The notes under the pieces are model-generated. The model worked only from the letters and a program-made list of their open reading frames with translations, ran no database searches and was not told the origin of the DNA. This document shows, in pieces, positions 1 to 6,642 of a stretch of 10,213 nucleotides of DNA. The stretch lies in NCBI GenBank assembly GCA_030609445.1, contig JAUWCF010000018.1, positions 1-10,213 of the forward strand. Reading direction: 5' to 3'. How positions within the stretch are numbered: position 1 is the stretch's first letter; each line of letters opens with the position of its first letter. Source of the stretch: Thermoplasmatota archaeon (GTDB taxonomy: Archaea > Thermoplasmatota > E2 > DHVEG-1). A program made the translations under genes and the position numbers.

Positions 1-732
1 ACCGAAAGGGAATGGATACAAATAGGAACAACAACAATTGATTACAGCTTAAAATATACAAACAGACAAAAAACAATAGACTTACAAATAGACCTACATG
101 ACGGTCTATCAGTATATGCTCCAAAACAACTGTCAATAAACGAAGTGGAACAAAATCTTCATAAAAAATCAAAATGGATAATAAAAAACATTGATAAAAT
201 CTCTGAAATTAAAATAAACTTGAGTCAAAAAGAATTTCTTGCAGGAGAAAAATTTTTACTACGTGGAAGAAATTACAAGCTCAAAATTCAAAGAAAAGAA
301 AACACTAAACCAAATCTTACTTTTTACAAAGGAACTTTTATTGCAACAATGCCTAAACGCATCCCTGATGAAGATTATAACTTAATTCTAAAACCTTTAT
401 TTTTAAAATTCTATCATCAAAAATCAGAAGAAATTGTAAAAGAAAGAATTAAAAAATATAAAAAATATTTTGATACAATCCCTGGGAAAATAAGAATAAA
501 AGAACTAAAAAATAAATGGGGAACATGTACAGGAAAAAACAATATTAGCATAAACTGGAGACTTGTTTTTGCACATACCTCAATAATAGATTATGTTGTG
601 GTTCACGAACTATGTCATCTTAAAAATAAAAGCCATTCAAAGAAATTTTGGAAAGATATAGAAAAGATATTACCCAGTTATAGAGAAAGCAAGGAATGGC
701 TCAGAACCAATGGAGACATGTTAAACCTATAA
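1..732 (+). CDS. YgjP/DUF45 family zinc metallopeptidase (SprT-like), 5' end cut by window edge
   Basis: Likely a soluble M48-like metal-dependent peptidase of the YgjP/DUF45 family; the substrate is unknown for most members. Seen: the zinc motif HELCH (HExxH) in the C-terminal third, preceded by the family hallmark KxKWGTC and a NWRL segment, and followed by HSKKFW, which supplies the further metal-ligand region. The frame is open without a stop from base 1. The part before base 145 reads like the family's N-terminal beta region (YSLKYTNRQKTIDLQID, then VYAPKQLS). The GTG at 145 is therefore an internal valine, and the true start lies upstream of the window. No in-frame ATG occurs in bases 1-144. 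A hairpin with a T-tail follows the stop codon. The gene sits about 400 bases upstream of the peptide cluster, separated from it by a tRNA on the other strand, so a role in leader removal is only a possibility. Confidence 0.85.
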   Translation, partial: TEREWIQIGTTTIDYSLKYTNRQKTIDLQIDLHDGLSVYAPKQLSINEVEQNLHKKSKWIIKNIDKISEIKINLSQKEFLAGEKFLLRGRNYKLKIQRKENTKPNLTFYKGTFIATMPKRIPDEDYNLILKPLFLKFYHQKSEEIVKERIKKYKKYFDTIPGKIRIKELKNKWGTCTGKNNISINWRLVFAHTSIIDYVVVHELCHLKNKSHSKKFWKDIEKILPSYRESKEWLRTNGDMLNL

Positions 733-739
733 AAGATCT

Positions 740-758
740 AATAGTATAACTATTTTTT
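740..758 (+). terminator. Hairpin plus T-tract terminator of the DUF45 gene
   Basis: Perfect 6-bp inverted repeat AATAGT/ACTATT with a 3-base loop, running directly into a six-T tract at 753-758, starting 7 bases after the stop codon. The stem is AT-rich and weak, but the T-tract alone suits archaeal termination. Bases 760-856 beyond it hold no gene that I can support. Confidence 0.5.
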
Positions 759-856
759 ACCTCCAATTTCTTTTCTTAATACCTACTTGCTCCATATGAT
801 TGGGTTCATCGTGTCCTTAAAGCTCCAAGTAATGGGTAGGGATAATATGGGAATTC

Positions 857-871
857 AAAAAACGCAAAAAA
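857..871 (-). terminator. Oligo-T terminator of the tRNA-Arg gene
   Basis: Read on the minus strand, two T6 runs separated by GCG (871-866 and 862-857) lie about 40 bases past the 3' end of the tRNA. Such T-tracts end archaeal stable-RNA transcripts without needing a hairpin. Confidence 0.5.
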
Positions 872-909
872 TAGGCTCTTTCGACGAATTTCTCTCCCGT
901 TGGGTGAAG

Positions 910-984
910 CGGACCTGGCGGGATTCGAACCCGCGATCTATAGCTTAGGAGGCTATCGCCCGATCCAGGCTAGGCTACAGGCCC
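910..984 (-). tRNA. tRNA-Arg (anticodon CCU)
   Basis: A full cloverleaf of 75 bases with no intron can be folded on the minus strand. The 7-bp acceptor stem is GGGCCTG/CAGGTCC with one G-U pair. The D-arm is GCCT...GGGC with the archaeal-style sequence AGCCTGGATC. The anticodon stem is ATAGC/GCTAT around the loop CTCCTAA, giving anticodon CCT after U33. The variable loop has 5 bases. The T-arm is GCGGG-TTCGAAT-CCCGC. The discriminator base is G73. CCA is not encoded, as is usual in Archaea. It decodes AGG. The gene is divergent from the first peptide gene on its right. I saw no duplicated tRNA 3' end in the window that would mark an integrated element. Confidence 0.95.
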
Positions 985-1033
985 CGATATCGGCGTTATC
1001 ATATGGGGAATTATTATGCTTTTCCCATATCGG
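984..1033 (-). promoter_or_regulatory. tRNA-Arg upstream region with palindromes and TATA-like element
   Basis: The palindrome CCGATATCGG (984-993) overlaps the first base of the tRNA gene. The inverted repeat ATATGGG/CCCATAT (1001-1007 and 1024-1030) flanks a minus-strand TATA-like stretch, CATAATAATT (1019-1010), centred about 30 bases before the tRNA 5' end, where an archaeal TATA box would be expected. CCGATAT recurs on the minus strand at 1033-1027. The repeats could be regulator sites or simply flank the core promoter. Confidence 0.4.
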
Positions 1034-1069
1034 AGCCATCAAGTAGATTCAATAATAAAGATAAAATGT

Positions 1070-1085
1070 TGTACCATATTGTACA
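1070..1085. promoter_or_regulatory. Near-perfect palindrome (operator candidate) before peptide 1
   Basis: TGTACCATATTGTACA is symmetric at 14 of 16 positions (TGTAC/GTACA arms around ATAT). It ends 11 bases before the TATA box of peptide 1 and lies between two divergent promoters, a usual position for a transcription-factor site. Before peptide 3 only a single TGTAC half-site is present, at 6674-6678. Confidence 0.4.
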
Positions 1086-1096
1086 TTTACTGGCAA

Positions 1097-1106
1097 TATT
1101 TATAAA
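1097..1106 (+). promoter_or_regulatory. TATA box for peptide gene 1
   Basis: TATTTATAAA fits the archaeal TATA consensus. It predicts a transcript start near 1128, about 15 bases before the ATG at 1143. No clear Shine-Dalgarno sequence is visible. An out-of-frame two-codon ORF (ATG AAA TGA, 1138-1146) overlaps the start codon. Confidence 0.5.
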
Positions 1107-1142
1107 GTGGTATAGTGATGGTAATGTGGATAGTAGTATGAA

Positions 1143-1316
1143 ATGAAAAGAAAGATATATTGTCTTGGAATCAAGTTGGGGCTAAATAAAAAAGACATAA
1201 ATGATGTTATGAAAGATACTTCAATGGGAGATGAACAAACTTCTTTCTCACTAGGCCCTCCAGGCTATCCTGGATCTTTTTATGGGACAGTAAGTATTAA
1301 TGATTTTGAAAAATAG
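1143..1316 (+). CDS. RiPP-like precursor peptide 1 (57 aa)
   Basis: A small peptide gene that a typical length cutoff would miss. It starts MKRKIYCLGIKLGLN and ends with a Gly/Pro/Tyr-rich segment (SFSLGPPGYPGSFYGTVSI, then NDFEK). The C-terminal half matches the peptides at 1440 and 6714 almost residue for residue, whereas the N-terminal half is alike only around LGxKLGLN and xKD. That pattern, variable leader plus conserved core next to radical SAM/SPASM genes, suggests a ribosomally made peptide that is enzymatically modified (inference). ATG 1143 is the first in-frame start after the TAG at 1134. The only cysteine lies in the N-terminal part, so thioether crosslinks in the core are not expected. 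No membrane segment or signal peptide is evident. Confidence 0.75.
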   Translation: MKRKIYCLGIKLGLNKKDINDVMKDTSMGDEQTSFSLGPPGYPGSFYGTVSINDFEK

Positions 1317-1402
1317 CCTTAAAGCATATGAGAGATATCTAAAGTTGAAGTATTACATACAGTAAAGATTGGGATGAGGTTTGTTTTTGGCTGATAGAAA
1401 AG

Positions 1403-1410
1403 TATTTAAA
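1403..1410 (+). promoter_or_regulatory. TATA box for peptide gene 2
   Basis: TATTTAAA centred about 33 bases before the ATG at 1440 predicts a start near 1432 and a very short leader. The preceding spacer (1317-1402) contains a T-rich stretch, TTTGTTTTTGG at about 1380, that could end transcripts of peptide 1. Peptide 2 thus probably has its own promoter. Confidence 0.45.
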
Positions 1411-1439
1411 TTGTAGATGTATACGTGTGACATGGTAGC

Positions 1440-1634
1440 ATGAAACAAATAGATAATATGGAAATATCTGAGCTGATTACACTCGGAAAAAAGCTAGGGT
1501 TGAACGAAGAAAATATAGACGCCATGCTAAAAGACATACCGCCAAGAAATGAACAACCCTCCTTCTCACTAGGACCTCCAGGGTACTTTGGTGGTTATTA
1601 TGGAACTATAAGCATCAACGATTTTAAAAGCTAA
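1440..1634 (+). CDS. RiPP-like precursor peptide 2 (64 aa)
   Basis: Second member of the three-peptide family. The N-terminal half (MEISELITLGKKLGLNEENID) is predicted by eye to be an amphipathic helix and is a leader candidate. After a short linker ending in NEQP comes the conserved core SFSLGPPGYFGGYYGTISI, then NDFKS. The peptide has no cysteine. The core is the richest of the three in aromatic and glycine residues (YFGGYYG). The DNA of the core closely resembles that of peptide 1 (TTCTCACTAGG-CCTCCAGG shared), pointing to local duplication. ATG 1440 follows an in-frame stop at 1428; ATG 1458 is an alternative start that would give a leader closer in length to peptide 1. It lies 153 bases upstream of the first radical SAM gene, in the same direction. 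No database family was recognised, so the function is inferred from context. Confidence 0.8.
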   Translation: MKQIDNMEISELITLGKKLGLNEENIDAMLKDIPPRNEQPSFSLGPPGYFGGYYGTISINDFKS

Positions 1635-1697
1635 TAATAAAGCAACTGAGAGCACCCCATAAACCGTTATCATGACAGAGTTAACATCCGCCCCTCC

Positions 1698-1738
1698 CCC
1701 CTGTAATTATCTTTTTGGTAATTGAGAAATGGCAGGGG
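1698..1738 (+). terminator. Hairpin between peptide 2 and the modification operon
   Basis: Outer stem CCCCTG (1698-1703) with CAGGGG (1733-1738), and inner stem AATTA (1705-1709) with TAATT (1719-1723), with a 9-base bulge on the 3' side. No T-tract follows, so it may be a transcript-end stabiliser or processing or attenuation structure rather than a true terminator. It would allow more peptide than enzyme message, as is common in peptide-modification clusters. Confidence 0.4.
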
Positions 1739-1743
1739 CAATC

Positions 1744-1763
1744 TCTAAAATAACATTAAATAA
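1744..1763 (+). promoter_or_regulatory. AT-rich TATA region for the radical SAM operon
   Basis: TCTAAAATAA (from 1744) and ATTAAATAA (from 1756) are two possible TATA boxes before ATG 1788. The first would give a leader of about 14 bases that includes AGGCGAT (1777-1783), one base off the archaeal Shine-Dalgarno AGGTGAT; the second would give an almost leaderless message. Confidence 0.4.
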
Positions 1764-1787
1764 TGCGATATGACATAGGCGATACTA

Positions 1788-2834
1788 ATGCAGCGTGAAC
1801 AAAAATACAATCCAAAGCAAGTAGTCTGGGAGCTTACACTCAAATGCAACCTACGCTGTATTCACTGTGGATCATCTGCCGGGAAGTCAAGACCAGATGA
1901 ACTTTCTACAAAAGAATCTCTTAAACTATGCAAAGACCTTGCAGAAATAAATACTGATGAAGTCTGTTTCATGGGTGGCGAGCCGTTTCTTCGAAAAGAA
2001 TGGTACCGGCTTGGCAGAGAAGTTAAAGATCTGGGGATGAAGCTCTTAATTATTTCAAATGGATATATTGTTAATGACGATATTATCTCAAAACTGGTTA
2101 ATTTAGAGCCATATGCTGTTTCTACAAGTCTAGATGGGGCAACAGCAAAAACACATGATCATATTCGAGGTGTTGATGGGTCATTCAAAAAAGTAATGGA
2201 ATTTATCTCATCATCAAAAAAATCTGATCTACCTGTGACAATTATAACGACTGTGAACAAGTTAAACTTCAAAGAATTACCAATGATAAAAGATTTCCTA
2301 CTTAAGAAAAATATTGCCTGGCAGATACAGACTGCCGCACCGGAGGGTAGATTTTCAAAAAAACTTGCCTTGTCAAAAGATGAATTTTATTCAGTTGGGC
2401 TGTTTATCGCATCTCTTCAAAAACAATACAAAAGAAAGGAACTACCAGTCATCGGTGCACATTGTTTTGGATACAACTCCAATCATCTTCCCTGCCTTGG
2501 TCTTTACCCGCAGTGGATGGGTTGCCAAGCAGGTATATCAATATTAAGCATCAAAAGCAATGGCGATGTCATCGGCTGTCTTTCAACACCTGATAAATAT
2601 ATTGAAGGTAACATTCGAAAGAGAAGCATTATAGATATTTGGAATGATCCTAATGCTTTTGCATATAATAGAAAATTCAAACTTGGAGATTTAGGAGAAA
2701 ATTGTAGAGAATGTAAATATGGTGAAACATGTAAAGGTGGCTGCATGGGTGTGTCCACAGCATTTACAAATAAACCACATAATGATCCCTATTGTTTCTA
2801 TAAAATTGAAACTGAATTACTTGAAAAAGATTAA
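1788..2834 (+). CDS. Radical SAM/SPASM peptide-modifying enzyme 1
   Basis: Radical SAM enzyme with a C-terminal SPASM domain, 348 aa, a usual size for peptide maturases. Seen: the CxxxCxxC motif for the SAM-binding 4Fe-4S cluster (C20, C24, C27), GGEP at 63-66, SLDG at 114-117 and HIRG at 125-128. The SPASM domain has seven cysteines (C246, C264, C306, C309, C315, C319, C336), enough for two auxiliary 4Fe-4S clusters. Known for the family: such enzymes (PqqE, MftC, AlbA, anSME types) abstract hydrogen from a peptide or protein to form C-C, C-S or other bonds. Inferred: the substrates are the neighbouring small peptides, whose cores lack cysteine, so C-C or C-O crosslinking, epimerisation or decarboxylation is more likely than thioether formation. 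First gene of a four-gene operon. ATG 1788 has a weak Shine-Dalgarno AGGCGAT. No separate peptide-recognition (RRE) domain is evident. Confidence 0.93.
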   Translation: MQREQKYNPKQVVWELTLKCNLRCIHCGSSAGKSRPDELSTKESLKLCKDLAEINTDEVCFMGGEPFLRKEWYRLGREVKDLGMKLLIISNGYIVNDDIISKLVNLEPYAVSTSLDGATAKTHDHIRGVDGSFKKVMEFISSSKKSDLPVTIITTVNKLNFKELPMIKDFLLKKNIAWQIQTAAPEGRFSKKLALSKDEFYSVGLFIASLQKQYKRKELPVIGAHCFGYNSNHLPCLGLYPQWMGCQAGISILSIKSNGDVIGCLSTPDKYIEGNIRKRSIIDIWNDPNAFAYNRKFKLGDLGENCRECKYGETCKGGCMGVSTAFTNKPHNDPYCFYKIETELLEKD

Positions 2835-2845
2835 TTGAGGCATAT

Positions 2846-3889
2846 ATGAACAGGACAACATTGCATAAAACTCCAGATATTGCTGTCTGGGAGTTAACAC
2901 TCGAATGCAATCTAAACTGTTTGCATTGTGGTTCCTCTGCTGGAAAAAAAAGACCAGATGAACTATCCACAAGAGAAGCTATTAAACTCTGTCATGATCT
3001 TTCAGATATTGGTTTCAAAGGAGTTGCCTTAATGGGCGGCGAGGTGTTTTTACGACATGACTGGCAGACTATTTCAAAGGAAATTAAAGATCTCGGGATG
3101 GTCTTATCCGTTATTACAAATGGATTTTTTAATGCCCAAGAAATTGTTCCAAAGCTAAAGAGATTAGAAACCGATTGTGTAATGGTTGGTTTAGATGGAT
3201 CGTCTGCGAAATCACAAGATAAGATACGGGGAGTAAAAGGTTCATTTGAAAAAGCAATAGCGTTTATTAGAGCTACAAAACAAGCTGAGATAACGACCAG
3301 TTTTATAACTACGGTACATGCATTAAATTTCAATGAATTATCTAAAATCAGAGATTTAGCGATTCATGAGGAAGTCAACTGGCAAATTCAGGAAGCTACT
3401 CCAATTGGTAGGTTCCCTAAAAAATTGTTATTATCTGAAGAAGAATATTACGCTTTAGGTCTATTCATCAGGTCAACACAGAAAAATTATGCAACAAAAA
3501 ATCTAACTATTATTGGCACACATAATTTTGGTTTTCACTCAAATGTTATCCCAAACTTGAGTTCTTATCCTAAATGGAATGGATGCTATGCTGGAAAAAC
3601 TGTTTTAGGCATTCAAAGCAACGGAAACATCAAAGGATGTCTTGCATTATCAGATGAATTTATAGAAGGAAACATTCGAAATAAAAGCATTATTGATATT
3701 TGGAATGACCCCGAGGCTTTTGCATATAACAGAAGATTTGAAATAAAGGATTTAGGTGAAAACTGTAAGGGATGCAAGTTTGGTGAAACATGTAAAGGTG
3801 GATGTACAACGAGGTCAAGTAGCATAACTGGTTCTCCTCATAATGACCCATATTGCTTTTACAGATTTGAGAAGGATAAAGCATTATGA
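2846..3889 (+). CDS. Radical SAM/SPASM peptide-modifying enzyme 2 (tandem paralogue)
   Basis: A 347-aa close paralogue of the preceding gene, alignable over its whole length with few gaps; more than half of the residues appear identical by eye. Seen: CxxxCxxC (C21, C25, C28) and the same seven SPASM cysteines (C247, C265, C307, C310, C316, C320, C337). The SAM-contact motif is GGEV (64-67) instead of the usual GGEP. The stretch between the radical SAM core and SPASM (about 185-245) differs more than the rest and could set substrate or site choice. It begins 11 bases after the first copy, with Shine-Dalgarno GAGG (2837-2840) 5 bases before ATG, and its last four bases overlap the methyltransferase start. 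A tandem pair suggests two modifications on one peptide, different peptide substrates, or a heterodimer. All cluster ligands are kept, so it is probably active. Confidence 0.93.
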   Translation: MNRTTLHKTPDIAVWELTLECNLNCLHCGSSAGKKRPDELSTREAIKLCHDLSDIGFKGVALMGGEVFLRHDWQTISKEIKDLGMVLSVITNGFFNAQEIVPKLKRLETDCVMVGLDGSSAKSQDKIRGVKGSFEKAIAFIRATKQAEITTSFITTVHALNFNELSKIRDLAIHEEVNWQIQEATPIGRFPKKLLLSEEEYYALGLFIRSTQKNYATKNLTIIGTHNFGFHSNVIPNLSSYPKWNGCYAGKTVLGIQSNGNIKGCLALSDEFIEGNIRNKSIIDIWNDPEAFAYNRRFEIKDLGENCKGCKFGETCKGGCTTRSSSITGSPHNDPYCFYRFEKDKAL

Positions 3890-5190
3890 AGTTAAATCTA
3901 GGCTGTGGAAAAAAATACAAGGATGGATTCATAAATATCGACGCATTTGATTCTACAGTTGCAGATAAGATAATGTCTGTTTTAGACCTAGAATTTCATT
4001 CTAACGTTGTAGCTGAAATAGAAGCATGTCAATTAATAGAACATCTGGGATACATCAATTCAACCTATGCTTTAGCTGAATGGTCCAGGGTGCTAAAACC
4101 CGGCGGCATTCTGTTGATAGAGACACCAGATATAGAAACATCATTTGACGAGTACATCAAGGGTGATCATAAAACAAGAAAAGAACTTTTATCCTGGATC
4201 TATGGTGTTGAATCACAAGGTATGCAACATCGGCTATGTTTCCCAGAAGTCTTATTAAAAAATCTTTTAGAAAAAAGTGGTTTTACAGATATTAAAACAT
4301 CTTTTCTTACAATTGAAAAACACCATCCTATCCTTCGTATCTGCTGTAAAAAACCTAATGATTATAAAATATTTCAAATCATCTCAGAGTATAGGAAAAA
4401 ATTGAGAGGAAAAAACCTTGTTGACACCAAAAACGATATCACCGTGTTAGAGCAAGAAAAAATAGTAGATTTTTTTATTTTAAAACTCAACCAGTTTTGT
4501 AAAAACAATGATTATAAAGTAATTGATGAGTTAGTAATAGATGGTAGCATCCGAAGTGTGGAGATGATGCAGATTTTTTTAGAAGTTTGTATACATCAAA
4601 AATTACTACAAAAACATAAGGTAAAAAAACATCTTGAACTATTAGATTTTCTGATTTCTACACACTTATCTGATCTCCTAACTTATTTAATAAAAGAGTC
4701 ACCAGCTATTGCAGGTACACAAGCTAAAACCTTTCAAACGATATCAAGATTTGCAAAACAAGGTATAAATAAAATATTGTCTAATGGTAACGAAGGTTCT
4801 GCTGTAAAAAAATCGTTTTTGAAACTATCTAAAAAGTTTGATCATGGTAAAAATGTTGTTTTTTCTGATAAAATACTTGAATATGAAGCTGCTCAACTGT
4901 CCTATCAGGCAGTTAAAGAGTTTATTTTAGGTAATTTCGATGAAGCAATTGCCAAGATGAAGGAGGCGATTAGTTTAGACAGAAATCATCTCTTGTATTA
5001 TTGGAATCTTGGACGACTTATGATGCTAACTGATAATTTGTCAGAAGCAAAAAGTTGTTATAAGGATGCGATTAAGTTGGTGAAAATGTCTGATTATGAT
5101 GATAAAGAAAAACTTGAGAAATCTCTGCAGAATGAGATAGATCATTTTTCATCTGAAAAATATGGTAAGCCAATTGCAGACGTGATGTAA
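3886..5190 (+). CDS. SAM-dependent methyltransferase with C-terminal TPR region
   Basis: N-terminal class I methyltransferase domain: motif I LNLGCGKKYKDGFINID at 3-19, then the post-motif region with LKPGGILLIETPD around 70-82, of the Methyltransf_11/SAM-dependent type often annotated near glycan genes. A helical central part of about 170 residues is unassigned. The C-terminal part contains about two TPR-like helix pairs (FILGNFDEAIAKMKEAISLD followed by YYWNLGRLMMLTDNLSEAK), suited to protein or peptide binding. At 434 aa it is much longer than a bare domain of about 200 aa. The ATG overlaps the stop of the preceding gene (ATGA), with GAAGGAT 8 bases upstream as a ribosome site, so it is translationally coupled to radical SAM enzyme 2. 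Inferred: it methylates the modified peptide, with the TPR part holding the substrate or a partner enzyme. The target atom cannot be told. Confidence 0.82.
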   Translation: MKLNLGCGKKYKDGFINIDAFDSTVADKIMSVLDLEFHSNVVAEIEACQLIEHLGYINSTYALAEWSRVLKPGGILLIETPDIETSFDEYIKGDHKTRKELLSWIYGVESQGMQHRLCFPEVLLKNLLEKSGFTDIKTSFLTIEKHHPILRICCKKPNDYKIFQIISEYRKKLRGKNLVDTKNDITVLEQEKIVDFFILKLNQFCKNNDYKVIDELVIDGSIRSVEMMQIFLEVCIHQKLLQKHKVKKHLELLDFLISTHLSDLLTYLIKESPAIAGTQAKTFQTISRFAKQGINKILSNGNEGSAVKKSFLKLSKKFDHGKNVVFSDKILEYEAAQLSYQAVKEFILGNFDEAIAKMKEAISLDRNHLLYYWNLGRLMMLTDNLSEAKSCYKDAIKLVKMSDYDDKEKLEKSLQNEIDHFSSEKYGKPIADVM

Positions 5191-6575
5191 TGAATCCTTT
5201 TCTAAATCCAATATTTCTATGCCGAGTACTTAAGAGCGGCATAGTAGACCCCAATAGACTTCACAGGATGAATAATGAAGATATCATTAAATATCAAAAT
5301 AAAGCACTGAAAGCAATAGTGAAATATGCATATACTATCCCGGTGTATAGAGAAAAATACAAAAAAATAGGTATTCATCCTAGTGATGTTAAAGAAATAG
5401 CTGATATTAAGAAACTACCGTTTATCACTAAAGAAGATTTCAGAAGTAATTTTCCAAATAATGTTATTTCTCCTTCGTTTAATAGAAAAGCAGCGATTAT
5501 TGCAGCAACTTCTGGAACCACTGGGAGATCACTGTCGCTCTATTTTGATTTGTATACTGTAATAAGAAGCATGTTAGGTTTCGTTAGAGTATTAAAAGAG
5601 TGGGATATTGATTGGAGAAAAACCAAAATGTCTCTTCTTTTAGATCTTACAGAAAACAGTTTTGAAAATGAATATATAATCAATAGTATTTTTTCTTCTG
5701 CAAAACCTTTGATTCCTACTAGAAATATACAAATTATTGATATCCTAGATCCTCCATTAGATATTATCCGGCAAATAGAACGCTTTCAACCAGAAATAAT
5801 TATTGGATACCCCTTTGTAATCATTCAGCTAGCTGTTCTTAAAAGCAAAGGATATGGAAAAAATATAACTCCAAGATGTATTGGAACATCTGGTGCGTTT
5901 TTTGATATGTATTCTAGAAAACATGTTGAAGAAGTATTTAATACTAAGATTTTTGATATCTATGCTGCAACAGAGTCCGGGCTTATCGCTTTTGAATGTA
6001 GAAATGGAGGATACCATGTATGCTCTGATCTTGTCTATCTTGAATATATGAAAAATGGAAGTGACGTCTCCTTTGGTGAACCAGGCGCCTTAGTTGTTAC
6101 AAAACTTTATGGACGAGGTACTCCTCTGATAAGATATACCAGTATTGATGATGTAGTTACTCCTTTAAACAATGACTGTACATGTGGTTTAGCAGGTGGT
6201 TTAATACAGAGAATTCATGGGAGAAAAAGCGATTCTGTATTGTTACCTGATGGGAAAATGGCGTTTGTTTCTCTTTTTGAAAATATTCTTGGGGAGAGTC
6301 TTTCTGAGATTAAAGTTGATAAAATTAAACGTATTCAAATAGTTCAACATAAAATTGACAGTATAGAATTAAAAATCCTTGTTGACGAGCATTTGAGAGA
6401 TGTGGGCCATCCGGTAGATAAGATGTTTTCTATCATCAAAAATAAGTTGAGGAACAGACTTGGGCCAGATATCAAAATAGTTATTAAGGAAGTCAATAGA
6501 TTTGATGCAAAAGATCCATACATTATTTCGAAGGTAGATAGAAGTAAGTTTGTAGAAAAAATGTATCTTGTTTGA
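5190..6575 (+). CDS. PaaK/CapK-type adenylate-forming ligase
   Basis: Member of the phenylacetate-CoA ligase/coenzyme F390 synthetase/CapK branch of the ANL superfamily, 461 aa, near the family's usual length. Seen: the phosphate loop TSGTTG (107-112), YAATESG (258-264) at the ATP-binding site, RYTSIDD (315-321), a CTCG segment (330-333) and RIHGRKSD (341-348), both typical of PaaK relatives, and a C-terminal lysine region (SKVDRSK, about 447-453). Known: these enzymes activate a carboxylate (or, for F390 synthetase, transfer AMP or GMP to F420) using ATP. Inferred: here it may adenylate or ligate a carboxylate on the peptide product or attach an acyl group. It shares one base with the previous stop (TAATG), so it is the last gene of the operon. 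A true phenylacetate catabolic role is unlikely because no paa genes are near. Confidence 0.85.
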   Translation: MNPFLNPIFLCRVLKSGIVDPNRLHRMNNEDIIKYQNKALKAIVKYAYTIPVYREKYKKIGIHPSDVKEIADIKKLPFITKEDFRSNFPNNVISPSFNRKAAIIAATSGTTGRSLSLYFDLYTVIRSMLGFVRVLKEWDIDWRKTKMSLLLDLTENSFENEYIINSIFSSAKPLIPTRNIQIIDILDPPLDIIRQIERFQPEIIIGYPFVIIQLAVLKSKGYGKNITPRCIGTSGAFFDMYSRKHVEEVFNTKIFDIYAATESGLIAFECRNGGYHVCSDLVYLEYMKNGSDVSFGEPGALVVTKLYGRGTPLIRYTSIDDVVTPLNNDCTCGLAGGLIQRIHGRKSDSVLLPDGKMAFVSLFENILGESLSEIKVDKIKRIQIVQHKIDSIELKILVDEHLRDVGHPVDKMFSIIKNKLRNRLGPDIKIVIKEVNRFDAKDPYIISKVDRSKFVEKMYLV

Positions 6576-6610
6576 ACATATTGTAAATAAAAATACAAAA
6601 TCTTTTGGGG

Positions 6611-6622
6611 GTATATTATATT
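6611..6622 (+). promoter_or_regulatory. Possible distal TATA box before peptide 3
   Basis: GTATATTATATT would place a transcript start near 6642, at the left edge of the GGAACA/TGTTCC inverted repeat, giving a leader of about 70 bases that begins with a hairpin. It competes with the nearer TATA box at 6686-6693. The preceding T-rich stretch (TCTTTTGGGGG at about 6601) may end the operon transcript, but it is weak. Confidence 0.3.
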
Positions 6623-6642
6623 ACCAGTGTTTTGTCTAATAT

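Noticed and set aside
759..764. Perfect Shine-Dalgarno GGAGGT on the minus strand
   Set aside because: No start codon follows at a workable distance and no minus-strand ORF begins there; taken as chance.
770..952. Plus-strand open frame running into the tRNA
   Set aside because: It reads antisense through the tRNA-Arg gene, resembles no protein family I recognise and has no supporting promoter.
2992..3333. 113-aa minus-strand open frame
   Set aside because: Lies wholly within the radical SAM enzyme 2 gene on the other strand; no family motifs.
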